Source: Bog-532 sp963775825
GTDB lineage: Bacteria; Actinomycetota; Actinomycetes; Streptosporangiales; Streptosporangiaceae
Reading direction: 5' to 3'
Length of the DNA: 64,000 nt
NCBI GenBank assembly: GCA_963775825.1
Contig: CAVZKY010000058.1
Location: forward strand, 25,846 to 89,845
A model generated the notes under the pieces. It was not told where the DNA came from. It made no database searches and saw nothing but the letters and a program-made list of their open reading frames with translations. A program made the position numbers and the translations under genes. Shown one piece after another: positions 9,456 through 19,139 of this stretch (within the stretch, counting starts at the first letter, position 1; every line of letters starts with the position of its first letter).

Positions 9456-10315
9456 GAGCGGACCGGATCGAACTGCGTGGTCTGCGGGTGCGGGGCTACC
9501 ACGGCGTCCTGGACAGCGAGCGCCGGGACGGCCAGGAGTTCCTGATTGACGCCGTGCTGGCCGTCGACACCCGCCCCGCCGCCGCGACCGATGACCTCTC
9601 GCTGACGGTGGATTACGCCAGGCTGAGCGAACGGCTCGCTGGGATCGTGGCCGGTGAGCCGGTCCAGCTGATCGAGACGCTGGCGGAGCAGCTGGCGCGG
9701 GCGTGCCTGGCCGAGCCGGCCGTGCGGCAAGCCGAGATCACCGTGCACAAGCCGAACGCGCCGATCAGCCTCCCGTTCGGTGACGTATCGGTCACCATCC
9801 GCCGCGAGCGCCGTGTTCCGGTGGTCATCGCGCTGGGCAGCAACCTGGGAGACCGGCGCCAGGAACTCCAGCGGGCGGTGGACGAGCTGGCCGCCACCAG
9901 CGGTCTTCGTATCACCGCTGTTTCACCGGTGTACGAGACCGCTCCGGTCGGGGGGCCTGAGCAGCCGGACTACTTGAATGCGGTCGTGCTGGCCGAGACG
10001 TCCCGCCCGGCCGCCGAGCTGCTGCGGCGGGCGCACACGATCGAGGCGGCGGCCCAGCGGGCCAGGGAGGTGCGCTGGGGCCCGCGCACGCTCGACGTCG
10101 ACCTCATCGCCTACGGCGCCGAGACGAGCGGCGATCCCGTGCTGACGCTGCCCCACCCGCGGGCGCATGAGCGCGCGTTCGTGCTGGCCCCCTGGCTTGA
10201 CGCCGATCCCGGTGCCGTGCTGCCCGGGCACGGCCCGGTGGCGGCGCTGCTGCCCGCGCTGCCCGAGGGCGGTGTCCGGCGGCGTGATGATCTGGCGCTC
10301 CGGCAGCCCGCATAG
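9452..10315 (+). CDS. Fused dihydroneopterin aldolase / HPPK (FolB-FolK)
   Basis: The 287-aa protein joins two consecutive folate enzymes. Residues 1-118 are FolB (LRVRGYHGVLDSERRDGQ, with the conserved IETLAEQLA and HKPNAPI). Residues 123-287 are 6-hydroxymethyl-dihydropterin pyrophosphokinase (VVIALGSNLGDR, WGPRTLDVDLIAYG, LPHPRAHERAFVLAPW). FolB frees the pterin alcohol and FolK pyrophosphorylates it for FolP. Streptomyces usually carries the two as separate adjacent genes. No frame change is seen at the junction, and the linker is only a few residues. Confidence 0.93.
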   Translation: MRADRIELRGLRVRGYHGVLDSERRDGQEFLIDAVLAVDTRPAAATDDLSLTVDYARLSERLAGIVAGEPVQLIETLAEQLARACLAEPAVRQAEITVHKPNAPISLPFGDVSVTIRRERRVPVVIALGSNLGDRRQELQRAVDELAATSGLRITAVSPVYETAPVGGPEQPDYLNAVVLAETSRPAAELLRRAHTIEAAAQRAREVRWGPRTLDVDLIAYGAETSGDPVLTLPHPRAHERAFVLAPWLDADPGAVLPGHGPVAALLPALPEGGVRRRDDLALRQPA

Positions 10316-10354
10316 CCTGGATGCCGTGGCCATACTGACCGTGGTGGCGACCAT

Positions 10355-10840
10355 ATGACCCCCACCCGCATCCGCACCCTGCTCGGTACCGCCGTGGTCT
10401 TCGCCGTCCTGAGCTGGCTGCTTCTCTCGCGCGTCTACGCCACACTGCCCCTGGCGCCGTGGAGCGTGCTGCCGGCTGTCCTCATCGCGGCCGGCGTGGA
10501 GGCTTATCTCGGTTACGGGCTGCGCGCCCGGATTCTCCGGCGGCCCGGGACGCGGCCTGCCGATCCCATGTACGTCGCGAGGGTGGCCGCACTGGCTAAG
10601 GCGTCGTCCCTGACCGCGGCGTTGATCGGGGGGGTTGCGGCCGGCTTCACCGTGACCGCGGCGGGCGCGCTGCCAGCCCGGGCGGCCGGTCATGACGTGT
10701 TCACCGCCGGGCTGACGTGCGGCGGCACGGTGATCCTCGCGCTCGCGGCGCTGTACCTGGAGCACTGCTGCCGGGTGCCAGATGAACCTGGTCCCGGCCG
10801 GTACGTCCCGCCGCCCCGGCAGGCGGACCCTTTTCATTGA
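10355..10840 (+). CDS. DUF3180 membrane protein
   Basis: This 161-aa protein has four predicted membrane segments, for example TAVVFAVLSWLLLSRVYA and VLIAAGVEAYLGYGLRA. It matches the DUF3180 family found downstream of folK in many actinomycetes. Its function is unknown; the persistent folate-cluster context is the only clue. The start ATG 10355 follows a 39-nt gap after folBK. Confidence 0.8.
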   Translation: MTPTRIRTLLGTAVVFAVLSWLLLSRVYATLPLAPWSVLPAVLIAAGVEAYLGYGLRARILRRPGTRPADPMYVARVAALAKASSLTAALIGGVAAGFTVTAAGALPARAAGHDVFTAGLTCGGTVILALAALYLEHCCRVPDEPGPGRYVPPPRQADPFH

Positions 10841-10975
10841 GATCAAGCCGCCCACGCATGAGGCCGAAGGGCAGCGCCCACGGATTGGGCTGCTCTTCGC
10901 CATGACTATGCTCGGTGGGATACCGGGCCCACCAGGGCATCGGCCCGTCCGGTACCCGCTGAGGACTGGAACGAG

Positions 10976-11905
10976 ATGGATTCTGAATCAGGCGTTCCCG
11001 GTCAGTTCCCGCCCGACGGGGCAGACCGGCACCCGGCCCGGCTGCGGGTCGGTATCGTCGGGCCGGGGCGTGTGGGGACTGCGCTGGGGGTGGCGCTGGC
11101 CCGGGCCGGCCATGAGGTGGTCGCCGTGGCTGCGGTGTCGGACGCGTCCGTCCGCCGGGCGCGCGAGCACTTCCCCGCGGCTTCGGTCGCGGACCCAGCC
11201 ACTGTGGTCGCCGCCGCCGACCTGGTCCTGCTCACCGTGCCGGACGACGCTCTGCCCAGCTTGATCTCAGGCCTCGCGGCCACCGGGGCGGCACTGGGGG
11301 GACGGCTGCTCGCGCATACGAGCGGCCGGTATGGCGCACGGGTGCTCGAGCCTGCGGCACGGCTCGGGGCGCTCCCGCTGGCGCTGCACCCGGTGATGAC
11401 CTTCACCGGCCGCAGCGACGATCTGCCGCGCATGCGGGGGATCTGCTTCGGCATCACCGCCCCGGACCAGCTCAGGGCCGTCGCGGAGGCGCTCGTCATC
11501 GAAATGGAGGGCGAGCCGGTCTTCATCGCCGAGGAGAACCGGGCCCTGTACCACGCGGGCCTCGCCAGCGCCGCTAACCACCTCGTCACCCTGGTGACCG
11601 AGTCGTGCGATCTGCTCCGGGCGGCCGGGGCGGCCGATCCAGCCCGGATGCTCAGCCCTTTGCTGTTTGCCGCGCTGGACAATGCACTGCGTCTGGGCGA
11701 CGCGGGTCTGACCGGGCCTGTCGCCCGGGGTGACGCCGGCACGGTCGCCGGGCACCTCGAGGCGCTGCGCGACACGGCACCCGAGGCGTTGGCCGTCTAC
11801 GTAGCATTGGCGCGCCTCACCGCGGACCGCGCGCTGGCGGCCGGTCTGCTGGCGCCACCCGACGCGGAACGGCTGCTCGACGTGCTCTCCGGCGCGCACC
11901 GGTGA
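10976..11905 (+). CDS. Rossmann-fold DUF2520 oxidoreductase-like protein
   Basis: An N-terminal NAD(P)-binding fold (LRVGIVGPGRVGTALGVAL, about residues 22-41) is followed by a helical DUF2520 domain with HPVMTFTGR and HAGLASAANHLVTLV. The arrangement resembles ketopantoate reductase and 6-phosphogluconate dehydrogenase folds. The gene lies directly before panC with a GTGA overlap, which suggests a pantoate or pantothenate role (inference). At 309 aa it is normal for the family. Confidence 0.85.
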   Translation: MDSESGVPGQFPPDGADRHPARLRVGIVGPGRVGTALGVALARAGHEVVAVAAVSDASVRRAREHFPAASVADPATVVAAADLVLLTVPDDALPSLISGLAATGAALGGRLLAHTSGRYGARVLEPAARLGALPLALHPVMTFTGRSDDLPRMRGICFGITAPDQLRAVAEALVIEMEGEPVFIAEENRALYHAGLASAANHLVTLVTESCDLLRAAGAADPARMLSPLLFAALDNALRLGDAGLTGPVARGDAGTVAGHLEALRDTAPEALAVYVALARLTADRALAAGLLAPPDAERLLDVLSGAHR

Positions 11906-12840
11906 CCGGTCCCGCGTCCCGGCCCCGCGGCCCGGTCACCCCCACCCTGGTGACCAGCCTGGGCGCACTGGCCGCCGTGCGGGGCGGGCTGGGCGCACCG
12001 GTTGTCCTGGTGCCCACGATGGGAGCGCTGCACGACGGGCACCGCAGCCTGCTGCGGCAGGCCGCCGCCCTGGCCTCGCCGGCCGGCGCGGTGGTGGTCT
12101 CCATCTTCGTCAACCCACGGCAGTTCGGCCCGGGCGAGGACCTCGACCGGTATCCCCGCACCCTGGACGCTGACCTGGCGGTGTGCGCCGGGGAAGGGGT
12201 GGCCGCCGTGTTCGCTCCGGCCGCGACCGACATGTACCCCGCGGAGCCGGTCGTGACCGTCGACCCCGGGCCCATGGGACGGCTGCTGGAGGGTGAATTC
12301 CGGCCCGGCTTCTTCGGTGGCGTGCTGACCGTGGTCCTCAAGCTCTTCTCACTGGTGCGACCGGATATCGCCGTTTTCGGTGAAAAAGACGCGCAGCAGC
12401 TGGCCCTGGTGCGCCGGATGTCCGCCGATCTCAATCTGGGTGTCCAGATCGTTGCGGCCCCCACGTTCCGCGACGCCGATGGGCTGGCGGTATCCAGCCG
12501 CAACCGGTACCTGTCGCCCCCGCAGCGCCGGGTGGCGCTCGCGCTGCCCGCCGCGCTGGAGGCGGGCCGCGCGGAAGCCGCCGCCGGGCCGGTGGCGGTC
12601 GTGGCGGCGGCCCGCAGCCGCCTGGACCGGGCTGGGGCGCTGGTTCCGGCTGGCCCGGCCGCCCCGCGGCCGGACGGTACCGCCACCCAGGTGCCGTTGG
12701 CCGTCGATTACCTGGCCCTGGTGGATCCGGGGACGTTCCTGCCGGTCCCGCCTGGTTTCACCGGAACGGCGGTGCTCGCGCTGGCTGCGCGGGTGGGCGG
12801 CACCCGCCTCATCAACAATGTCCCGGTCGAGTTCGGCTGA
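11902..12840 (+). CDS. panC: Pantothenate synthetase
   Basis: PanC ligates pantoate and beta-alanine with ATP. The nucleotidyl-transferase motif VPTMGALHDGHRSLL contains the HxGH element, FGEKDAQQL is the ATP/pantoate segment and SSRNRYLS the KMSKS-like loop. GTG 11902 overlaps the preceding stop. The 312 aa includes a Pro/Ala-rich insertion around residue 245. panD, which makes beta-alanine and often follows panC, is absent here. Confidence 0.95.
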   Translation: MTGPASRPRGPVTPTLVTSLGALAAVRGGLGAPVVLVPTMGALHDGHRSLLRQAAALASPAGAVVVSIFVNPRQFGPGEDLDRYPRTLDADLAVCAGEGVAAVFAPAATDMYPAEPVVTVDPGPMGRLLEGEFRPGFFGGVLTVVLKLFSLVRPDIAVFGEKDAQQLALVRRMSADLNLGVQIVAAPTFRDADGLAVSSRNRYLSPPQRRVALALPAALEAGRAEAAAGPVAVVAAARSRLDRAGALVPAGPAAPRPDGTATQVPLAVDYLALVDPGTFLPVPPGFTGTAVLALAARVGGTRLINNVPVEFG

Positions 12841-12890
12841 CCCGGCCGCGGGCGGAGGCAGAGGTGAAGTCAGGTACCGGGAGGAATGCG

Positions 12891-13694
12891 ATGCTGCTGG
12901 CAATCGATGTGGGCAACACCAATACGGTGCTCGGGATCTTCGACGGCGAGGGAGTGATCGAGCACTGGCGCATCGCTACCGTGCCGGACCGGACGGCGGA
13001 CGAGATCGCCGTCGTGCTGCGGGGTCTGCTCGAGCAGAGTGCGGCCTTCAAGGACACCCGGCAGGATGGCGGGATCGACGGTATCGCGCTCTGCTCGACG
13101 GTGCCCTCCGTGCTGCACGAGATGCGGGAAATGTGCCGGCACTACTACCGCGAGGTGCCAGCGGTCATTGTCGAGCCGGGGGTGAAAACCGGCGTCCCGG
13201 TCCGGATGGACAACCCTAAAGAGGTGGGCAGCGACCGCATCATGAACGCCCTGGCCGCGGTCCACCTCTTCGGCGGCCCGGCCATCGTGGTGGACTTCGG
13301 CACGTCGACCAACTTCGACGCGGTCAGTGCGCGGGGGGAGTTCGTCGGCGGGGCCCTGGCGCCCGGCATCGAGATATCTGTGGACGCCCTGTCCCGCCGG
13401 GCGGCGCAACTGCTGAAGGTGGAACTGACCCGGCCGCCCCGCGTAATAGGGAAGAACACGGTCGAGGCCCTGCAGTCGGGCATCGTGTACGGGTTCGCGG
13501 GACAGGTCGAGGGGATCGCCGGGCGGATGGCGCGTGAACTGGCCCCTACCAACCCCGATTCGGTCACGATCATCGCGACCGGCGGCCTCGCCCCGCTGGT
13601 CATCAACGAGGTCAGCATCATCGACGCGCACGAGCCCTGGCTGACCCTGATCGGCCTGCGACTCGTCTTCGAGCGGAACGCGGCGGAAACCTGA
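12891..13694 (+). CDS. coaX: Type III pantothenate kinase
   Basis: CoaX phosphorylates pantothenate at the first step of CoA synthesis. The ASKHA phosphate loop AIDVGNTNTVLG is at residues 4-15, followed by GSDRIMNALAA and the catalytic DFGTSTNFDAV. ATG 12891 is chosen because GGGAGG lies 6-7 nt upstream; this gives 267 aa, typical for the family. It follows panC by about 50 nt, so both CoA genes are probably co-transcribed. Confidence 0.95.
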   Translation: MLLAIDVGNTNTVLGIFDGEGVIEHWRIATVPDRTADEIAVVLRGLLEQSAAFKDTRQDGGIDGIALCSTVPSVLHEMREMCRHYYREVPAVIVEPGVKTGVPVRMDNPKEVGSDRIMNALAAVHLFGGPAIVVDFGTSTNFDAVSARGEFVGGALAPGIEISVDALSRRAAQLLKVELTRPPRVIGKNTVEALQSGIVYGFAGQVEGIAGRMARELAPTNPDSVTIIATGGLAPLVINEVSIIDAHEPWLTLIGLRLVFERNAAET

Positions 13695-13864
13695 GCCGCG
13701 GGCGCGGCCAAACCGAGGTGCCGGTGACCAGCCAGCACCGGTAGCCTCGGGCAGGTGACGAGAACCATCCGGCCGATGACAGCCGCGACTTCGTCGCAGC
13801 GCCTTCCGCGCAACCGGGGCCTACCGGGCCGCTGCCCGCGGCCAGCGCCGATCTCCCGGAGCAG

Positions 13865-15338
13865 ATGCGCGTCCGGCTGGGCAAACGTCAGGCGCTGCGG
13901 GAAGCCGGCGTCGATCCCTACCCGGTCGGTTTCCCGCGCACCGCCACGATCGCGGAGATCCGGGCTCCGTACGCCGGGCTGCCGCCGGACACGGCGACCG
14001 GCGACTTCGTCGGCGTGGCCGGACGCGTTATCCTGTCCCGCATCGGCGGGAAGCTGTGCTTCGCCACCATCCGCGACGGGACGGGTGACATCCAGGTCAT
14101 GATCTCGCTGGCCAAGGTCGGTGAGCAAGCCCTGGCGGCCTGGAAGCGCGACGTCGACCTCGGCGACCACGTGGGAGTGCACGGCGAGGTCATCACCTCG
14201 CGCAGCGGCGAGCTGTCGGTCCTGGCCGACTCGTTCGCGATCACCGCGAAGAGCCTGCGTCCGCTGCCCGACAAGTACAAGGGCCTCAGCGACATCGAGT
14301 CGCGCGTACGCCAGCGGTACGTGGATCTCATCGTGAACCCGGACGCCCGCCGGATGGCGCGGCTGCGCAGCGACGTGGTGCACGCGATCCGGGAGGATAT
14401 GTACCGCCGCGGCTTCGTCGAGGTGGAGACGCCAGTGCTGCAGGCCATCCACGGCGGTGCGAACGCCCGCCCGTTCGTCACCCACGGCAACGCCTACGAC
14501 AGCGAGCTGTACCTGCGTATCGCCCTGGAGCTGTACCTCAAGCGGCTCGTGGTGGGCGGTATCGAAAACGTCTACGAGATCGGCCGGGTCTTCCGCAACG
14601 AGGGCGTGGACACCACCCATAATCCCGAGTTCACCATGCTGGAGGCCTACCAGGCCTACGGCGACTACGACACGGTCGCCGTGCTCACCCGGGAGCTCAT
14701 CCAGAACGCCGCGCGCACGGCCCTGGGCGGTACGCTGATCCGCCGCGCGGACGGCAGCGAGCACGACATCGGCGGGGAGTGGAAGGCGCTCACCGTCCAC
14801 GCCGCCATCTCCGCGGCCCTGGGCGAGGAGATCACGCCCGATACGCCGGAGGAGGCGCTCCGCAAGCTCTGTGCCCAGGCCGGGGTCCCGGTCGAGCCCG
14901 GCTGGAACCGCGGCCAGGTCGTGCTGGAAATGTATGAGCGGCTGGTGGAAAAGCAGACCGTCGAGCCGACGTTCTACCGGGATTTCCCGGTAGAGGTCTC
15001 TCCGCTGACCCGGGCGCACCGGGATGATCCGCGGCTGGCCGAGCGGTGGGACCTGGTGGCGTTCGGTGCCGAGCTGGGCACGGGATATTCCGAGCTGGTC
15101 GACCCGGTCGAGGAGCGAGAGCGGCTGACCGCCCAGTCACTGCTCGCGGCCGGGGGTGACCCCGAAGCCATGCAGCTGGATGAGGATTTCCTGCGCGCCC
15201 TCGAGTACGGCATGCCGCCCACCGGCGGAGTGGGCGTGGGGATCGATCGCCTGCTCATCATGTTCACTGGCATGAGCATCCGCGAGACGATCCTCTTCCC
15301 CTTCGTCAAGCCGGAACGCCGTCCGGGGGGGCGACTAG
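13865..15338 (+). CDS. lysS: Class II lysyl-tRNA synthetase, stop lost to a G-run indel
   Basis: The N-terminal OB-fold anticodon domain (residues about 45-140) is followed by the class II core: motif 2 RVFRNEGVDTTHNPEFTM and motif 3 GVGIDRLLIMFTG. The expected end is shortly after ILFPFVKPERR. As sequenced, a run of seven G at 15325-15331 keeps the frame open to 16378 through antisense of the next gene. With six G it reads PGGD and stops at TAG 15336-15338. Upstream in frame the reading is lysS-like (AASADLPEQMRVRLGKR) but has no start codon, so the true start may be GTG 13755 with another indel. Confidence 0.88.
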
Positions 15339-16387
15339 GCCTCGATGCGGACGGCTCCTACGAAGATGCTCCAGTCGATCTGCTGGACCATGACGTCCTG
15401 CCCGAAGGACGGCGCGTCGACCATCAGGCCGTTACCGAGATAGAGACCCACGTGGCTGATGTCGGCGTAGAAGAAGACGAGGTCACCGGGCTCGAGCTGG
15501 CTGCGCGAAATGTGCTCGCCTTCGGTCCACTGGTCGCCCGTGTAGTGATCGAGGGTGATCCCCTCCTGCGCGTAGGCCCACATGACCAGTCCGGAGCAGT
15601 CGAACTCACCCGGGCCTGCGGCCCCCCATATGTACGGGTCGCCGCGCCTGGTCAGGGCCGCACGCAGGGCCACCGCGCCGACGCCGCTTCCCCCCGGGAT
15701 GGCGATGTCCGGGTACTGCCCCGTTTTATCGAAGATCGCCATGGCCTGGGTCATTGTCGAGCTGTTGATCTTGTCGATCTCGGCTTGGATCGCCTTGGTC
15801 TTCGCGTTGAGCGCCGACTGGAGCGCGGTTACGTTGGTGATCTTCTGCTGGGCGGTCTGGTTGGCCCGCTTATCCGCCGCCTGGGCCGCCCGCAGCTGGC
15901 TCACCCTTGTCCCGTTCTCCTGGTCAAGCTGCTGTGTGATGGAGGCCTGGCTGAGGAACTGATCAGCGTTGCTGGCGGTGAGAACCTCCAGCGTCGGGTC
16001 GTAGCCCGCGTTCTCGTAGCTGGCTGCGGCCAGCCTGGACACGGCGCCCTGGCTGGTCTTCAGCGCGGCCGCGTCCCGGATCGCCGCCTGCCGGGCTTTC
16101 GCGGCGGCCGCGCGAGCCGAGGACAGCTCCACCCGCAGGCCGTCGTACTGCTCGCTCAGCGCGTTGATCTGGTAGGTGAGCTGCCGGGCCTGGGCCACCA
16201 GCGAGCTCAGCGTCGGAGCCGGAGCGCGAGTCCTGGCGCTGCTGATCCCGCCGGGCAGGAGAAGCACCAGCGCGGTCGCGGCGCCGGTGAGGGCCGCTGC
16301 GGCACGCCAGGAGCGGGATACCGCCGTCCGCGCGCTGCCGGGCACGGAACTGGGCAGATCCCCTGCACCAAGCGCTGAACGCCGCAC
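15335..16387 (-). CDS. Secreted NlpC/P60 peptidoglycan endopeptidase
   Basis: The 350-aa protein has an N-terminal signal region with a hydrophobic core (AAAALTGAATALVLLLPGG). A long coiled-coil spans about residues 60-220, and the C-terminal NlpC/P60 domain carries catalytic Cys in FDCSGLVMW and His in DISHVGLYLG. This is the RipA/CwlO-like layout, cleaving the D-Glu-mDAP peptide bond. GTG 16387 is preceded by GAGGAGG with good spacing. It converges on lysS, and the two stop codons overlap (CTAG), which supports the corrected lysS end. Confidence 0.92.
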   Translation of the reverse strand: MRRSALGAGDLPSSVPGSARTAVSRSWRAAAALTGAATALVLLLPGGISSARTRAPAPTLSSLVAQARQLTYQINALSEQYDGLRVELSSARAAAAKARQAAIRDAAALKTSQGAVSRLAAASYENAGYDPTLEVLTASNADQFLSQASITQQLDQENGTRVSQLRAAQAADKRANQTAQQKITNVTALQSALNAKTKAIQAEIDKINSSTMTQAMAIFDKTGQYPDIAIPGGSGVGAVALRAALTRRGDPYIWGAAGPGEFDCSGLVMWAYAQEGITLDHYTGDQWTEGEHISRSQLEPGDLVFFYADISHVGLYLGNGLMVDAPSFGQDVMVQQIDWSIFVGAVRIEA

Positions 16388-16581
16388 AGAGGCCTCCTCT
16401 CGCGGACGGCCTGTTCGACAGTGGCATCATCCGTGTCAGTCATCTATCGATGGCAACAGCGATGCACGATATTGGATTCGGCAACGACGTGCGAACGGAA
16501 TGAGGTAATTCGTCGCGTGTTTCGCCGGGCGTAACATGCCGTCCAGCCACGCGCGGTGACACCGGCTATGGTGGAGCCGCG

Positions 16582-17115
16582 ATGGGATACAGGGTCAGGC
16601 CGGCGCGTACCGCCGACGTCCCGGGGATCCGCGCCCTGATCGACGCGAACCTGGACTCCAGGCGCCTGCTCGGCAAGGCCACTGTCACGCTGTACGAGGA
16701 CGTGCAGGAATTCTGGGTCACGGAACGGGAATCCGACGGCCTCGTCGTCGGCTGCGGAGCACTGCATGTCCTGTGGGAGGACCTGGCCGAAATACGGACC
16801 ATCGCGGTCCGTCCGGGCTGCCAGGGGCACGGAATCGGGCGCCGGATCGCGCATGCACTGCTTGACCAGGCCCGCGAGCTCGGCGTGCAGCGCGTGTTCG
16901 TCCTGACCTTCGCGGTCGGCTTCTTCGGCAGTCTCGGCTTCACCGAGATCTTCGGCACGCCGGTCGCGCCCGACGTCTACGCCGAACTGCTGCGGTCTTA
17001 CGACGAGGGTGTCGCCGAATTTCTCGGCCTGGACTGGGTGAAACCGAACACCCTGGGCAACACGCGGATGCTGTTGCACCTGCGGCCCGTATCCGCGGCG
17101 CCACCAGACGCCTGA
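16582..17115 (+). CDS. GNAT amino-acid N-acetyltransferase (ArgA-like)
   Basis: This single-domain GNAT protein of 177 aa matches the actinobacterial N-acetylglutamate synthases that act at the first arginine step. The acetyl-CoA loop is IRTIAVRPGCQGHGIGRRI, followed by VFVLTFAVGFFGSLGFTEI, typical of ArgA-type enzymes. GGAG lies about 9 nt before ATG 16582. The gene is transcribed divergently from the NlpC gene and converges with the endonuclease Q-like gene. Confidence 0.85.
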   Translation: MGYRVRPARTADVPGIRALIDANLDSRRLLGKATVTLYEDVQEFWVTERESDGLVVGCGALHVLWEDLAEIRTIAVRPGCQGHGIGRRIAHALLDQARELGVQRVFVLTFAVGFFGSLGFTEIFGTPVAPDVYAELLRSYDEGVAEFLGLDWVKPNTLGNTRMLLHLRPVSAAPPDA

Positions 17116-18299
17116 TACCACGCCGAACTCCAGGCCCCGGGTTATCGCTTCGGTGAGTGGCGACCCGCCGATGCGGGCCAACTCCGCCGCCGGCACGTCC
17201 CGCAGGATCGCCAGTTCCGGCCCGAAAGCGGCCACCAGTCGGTCAATGACGGCGTTTACGCTCTTGCTCTTCGGCCCCACCGAGAGGATCTCGCTAATGA
17301 TTTCCGCGAGCGGGACGAGATTATTGAAGCCAGCGGCGCCATCCGGCCGGTAGCCATCGGGGCGGCCAGCGAGTTCCGCGACCCGGTGCAGGACCCCGAC
17401 GGTAAGTGGTTTACGAGACTCGGGGCAGCCCCCGTCACGGTCGCGAGTTTGCTCGGGCGCGAGCCGGATCCCGCACTTACGGTGCCCGTCCAGGTGATAC
17501 TTACCCTCTTCGGGATAGAACTCGATCGTGCCGGCTAGGCCGTCTCCGGTGCGGAGGGCTTCGGTGATCGAGAGGAAGTCCATCGCCGCCGTGAAAGTCG
17601 TCGCTTCCCGTCCCAGCATCGGCGGCGAATGGGCATCGGAGTTACTGCCTAGTTGATAGCCGTCCAGGGAGGGGCACATCCAGTTCATGCGCGGATCCGA
17701 TGACACGCCCGTCTCTGCGGCAAATATTTCCGCAGCAAGATCGCCGTAGCAGTCGGCAACTGCGTCGAAACCGGACCGTGAACCAAGAACAGCGAACCAT
17801 GGTGTCCAGATATGCGCCGGAACCACGTAGCAGCCGGGCCCCGCTTGAAGCGTGATCTCGAGCAGGTCGGGTGAGTCAAGGCCGAGGATGGGCCGTCCAT
17901 CAGACGCCAGGTTCCCGACCTTCGGCAGAGAACCGGTGATGCGGTCGGCCGCCTCGAACGTCGGAGCGTATATCAGGTGATGCACTTTCCGTGTGCGCTC
18001 GCCGCGGCGATAGATAGTAGAGGTCTCAACGGAGAGCATGAATCGCACGGGCTGCTCACACGCGGTGGGCACGGCCCCGCGCAGGTCCTTTTCAGATCAG
18101 GCCGTAGCCGCAGCAGCCCGGCTTCGGCGGGAACAAGATTATTTTTCAGTTCGTCCGCCCATGCGGGATGGGTGAAGTCCCCGCTGCCAGCCACGCTGAT
18201 GCCCTTGCGCAGTACTCCGGCGGCGAGGTGCGGGATGTCGCAGTCCCTGCTGCAGGCCCGAGAAAACCTTGAGCGGATGTGGAGGTCGGCGTGGAACAT
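17116..18299 (-). CDS. Endonuclease Q-like PHP protein, frameshifted and probably damaged
   Basis: The sequence matches the EndoQ/PHP family that nicks 5' of deaminated bases. Visible are FHADLHIRSRFSRA, GTGDFTHP-like GSGDFTHPAWADEL, LIYAPTFEAADRI, NLASDGRPILGLDSPDLL, VPAHIWTPWFAVLGS, SNSDAHSPPMLGREA and GTIEFYPEEGKYH. ATG 18299 starts one frame; homology switches at about 18090 to a second frame. The usual metal motif DLHxHS reads DLHIRS, an His-to-Arg change. The expected C-terminal end is not recognisable and the frame runs on antisense to the argA-like gene. Together these suggest real decay, though assembly error cannot be excluded. The left boundary is approximate. Confidence 0.75.
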
Positions 18300-18905
18300 T
18301 GCCGCTTCTCCGCCTCTTCTCGCCGTGCGGTCACTGGCCGCCGTAACCGGCTCCGATCCTGCCATGCCATATGCGCGCATAAGCCGGAACGCCGGCTGAT
18401 CCTGGCCGGCGGGCCGAGACGCCTGGCAGTGCGCCGGGACGGCGCTGGCCGCGCCGCCGCCGTGTCGGCCCCAGGGCCGCGGGGGAAATCGTCCCGTCCG
18501 GCGACGACCTGCGAAAAGCTGCTGACGGAGACGGCCGCGGCGCCAGCTCGGGGCGAGTGCACGGGTGGCGCCGGGAATTGGTGGCCGGGCGTACGACACA
18601 ATGGTGACAAGACAAGGCCGGGCTGAATCTCGCCGCCGCTTCCGGGGCCGGTCCACCGGGTGCCACGGCGGCCGGTGCGACTTCTGCACGGCAGGCCGGC
18701 GCGTGCGAGCCCGGCCGGGGCGGAACCAGATAACCGCAGTGCCCCGGCACAGCGGGGTTTAATCGGCGGTTCGCTGGAACTAAGCCGTTAAGAGAGCAGT
18801 ACGAGCATTTTGGGCACTTGCGTTAGGCACATGCGCGGTGGCGTAGCGCAGCAGGCTTGGTGAGATGCGCCTATGCCTTAAACGACGAGAGCGGAGGACG
18901 CCTTG
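18300..18905. other. Long intergenic region
   Basis: About 600 bp separate the endonuclease Q-like start from the small membrane gene. Open frames here are GC-bias shadows with no recognisable domain. It presumably holds the divergent promoters of both neighbours. I see no repeat or RNA structure worth naming. Confidence 0.4.
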
Positions 18906-19139
18906 TTGAAGGATCTCGCGGCGCTGACTCCGCCGGCGGTAGTTTGCGTCGCGTTCCTCGTCGGTCTTGTCCTGTTGCTGCGCCGTGAGATGGCGCCGAA
19001 GCGGAGAGTGCGTGAAGACCCCAGCGGGGAACACGATATTTCCGGCAACGGCATTATCGACGTCAACGCCCCAACATCGGCCACTAGACCAGATGAGCAT
19101 GATGACGCTGGCCGATCGTCTCCTGATGACGCGGACTGA
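18906..19139 (+). CDS. Small single-pass membrane protein upstream of lsr2
   Basis: TTG 18906 is chosen because GGAGG (18893-18897) lies 8 nt upstream; an alternative TTG is three bases earlier. The 77-aa product has one N-terminal membrane segment (PPAVVCVAFLVGLVLLL), then a basic stretch (RREMAPKRRVRE) and an acidic, polar tail. Similar small proteins occur near lsr2 in other actinomycetes. The role is unknown. Confidence 0.6.
   Translation: MKDLAALTPPAVVCVAFLVGLVLLLRREMAPKRRVREDPSGEHDISGNGIIDVNAPTSATRPDEHDDAGRSSPDDAD

Noticed and set aside
15339..16378. LysS fusion with a novel C-terminal domain
   Set aside because: The extension is antisense of the NlpC/P60 gene and arises from a G-run.
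16444..17115. C-terminal half of a large endonuclease Q protein
   Set aside because: This stretch is exactly antisense to the GNAT gene and shows no EndoQ similarity.
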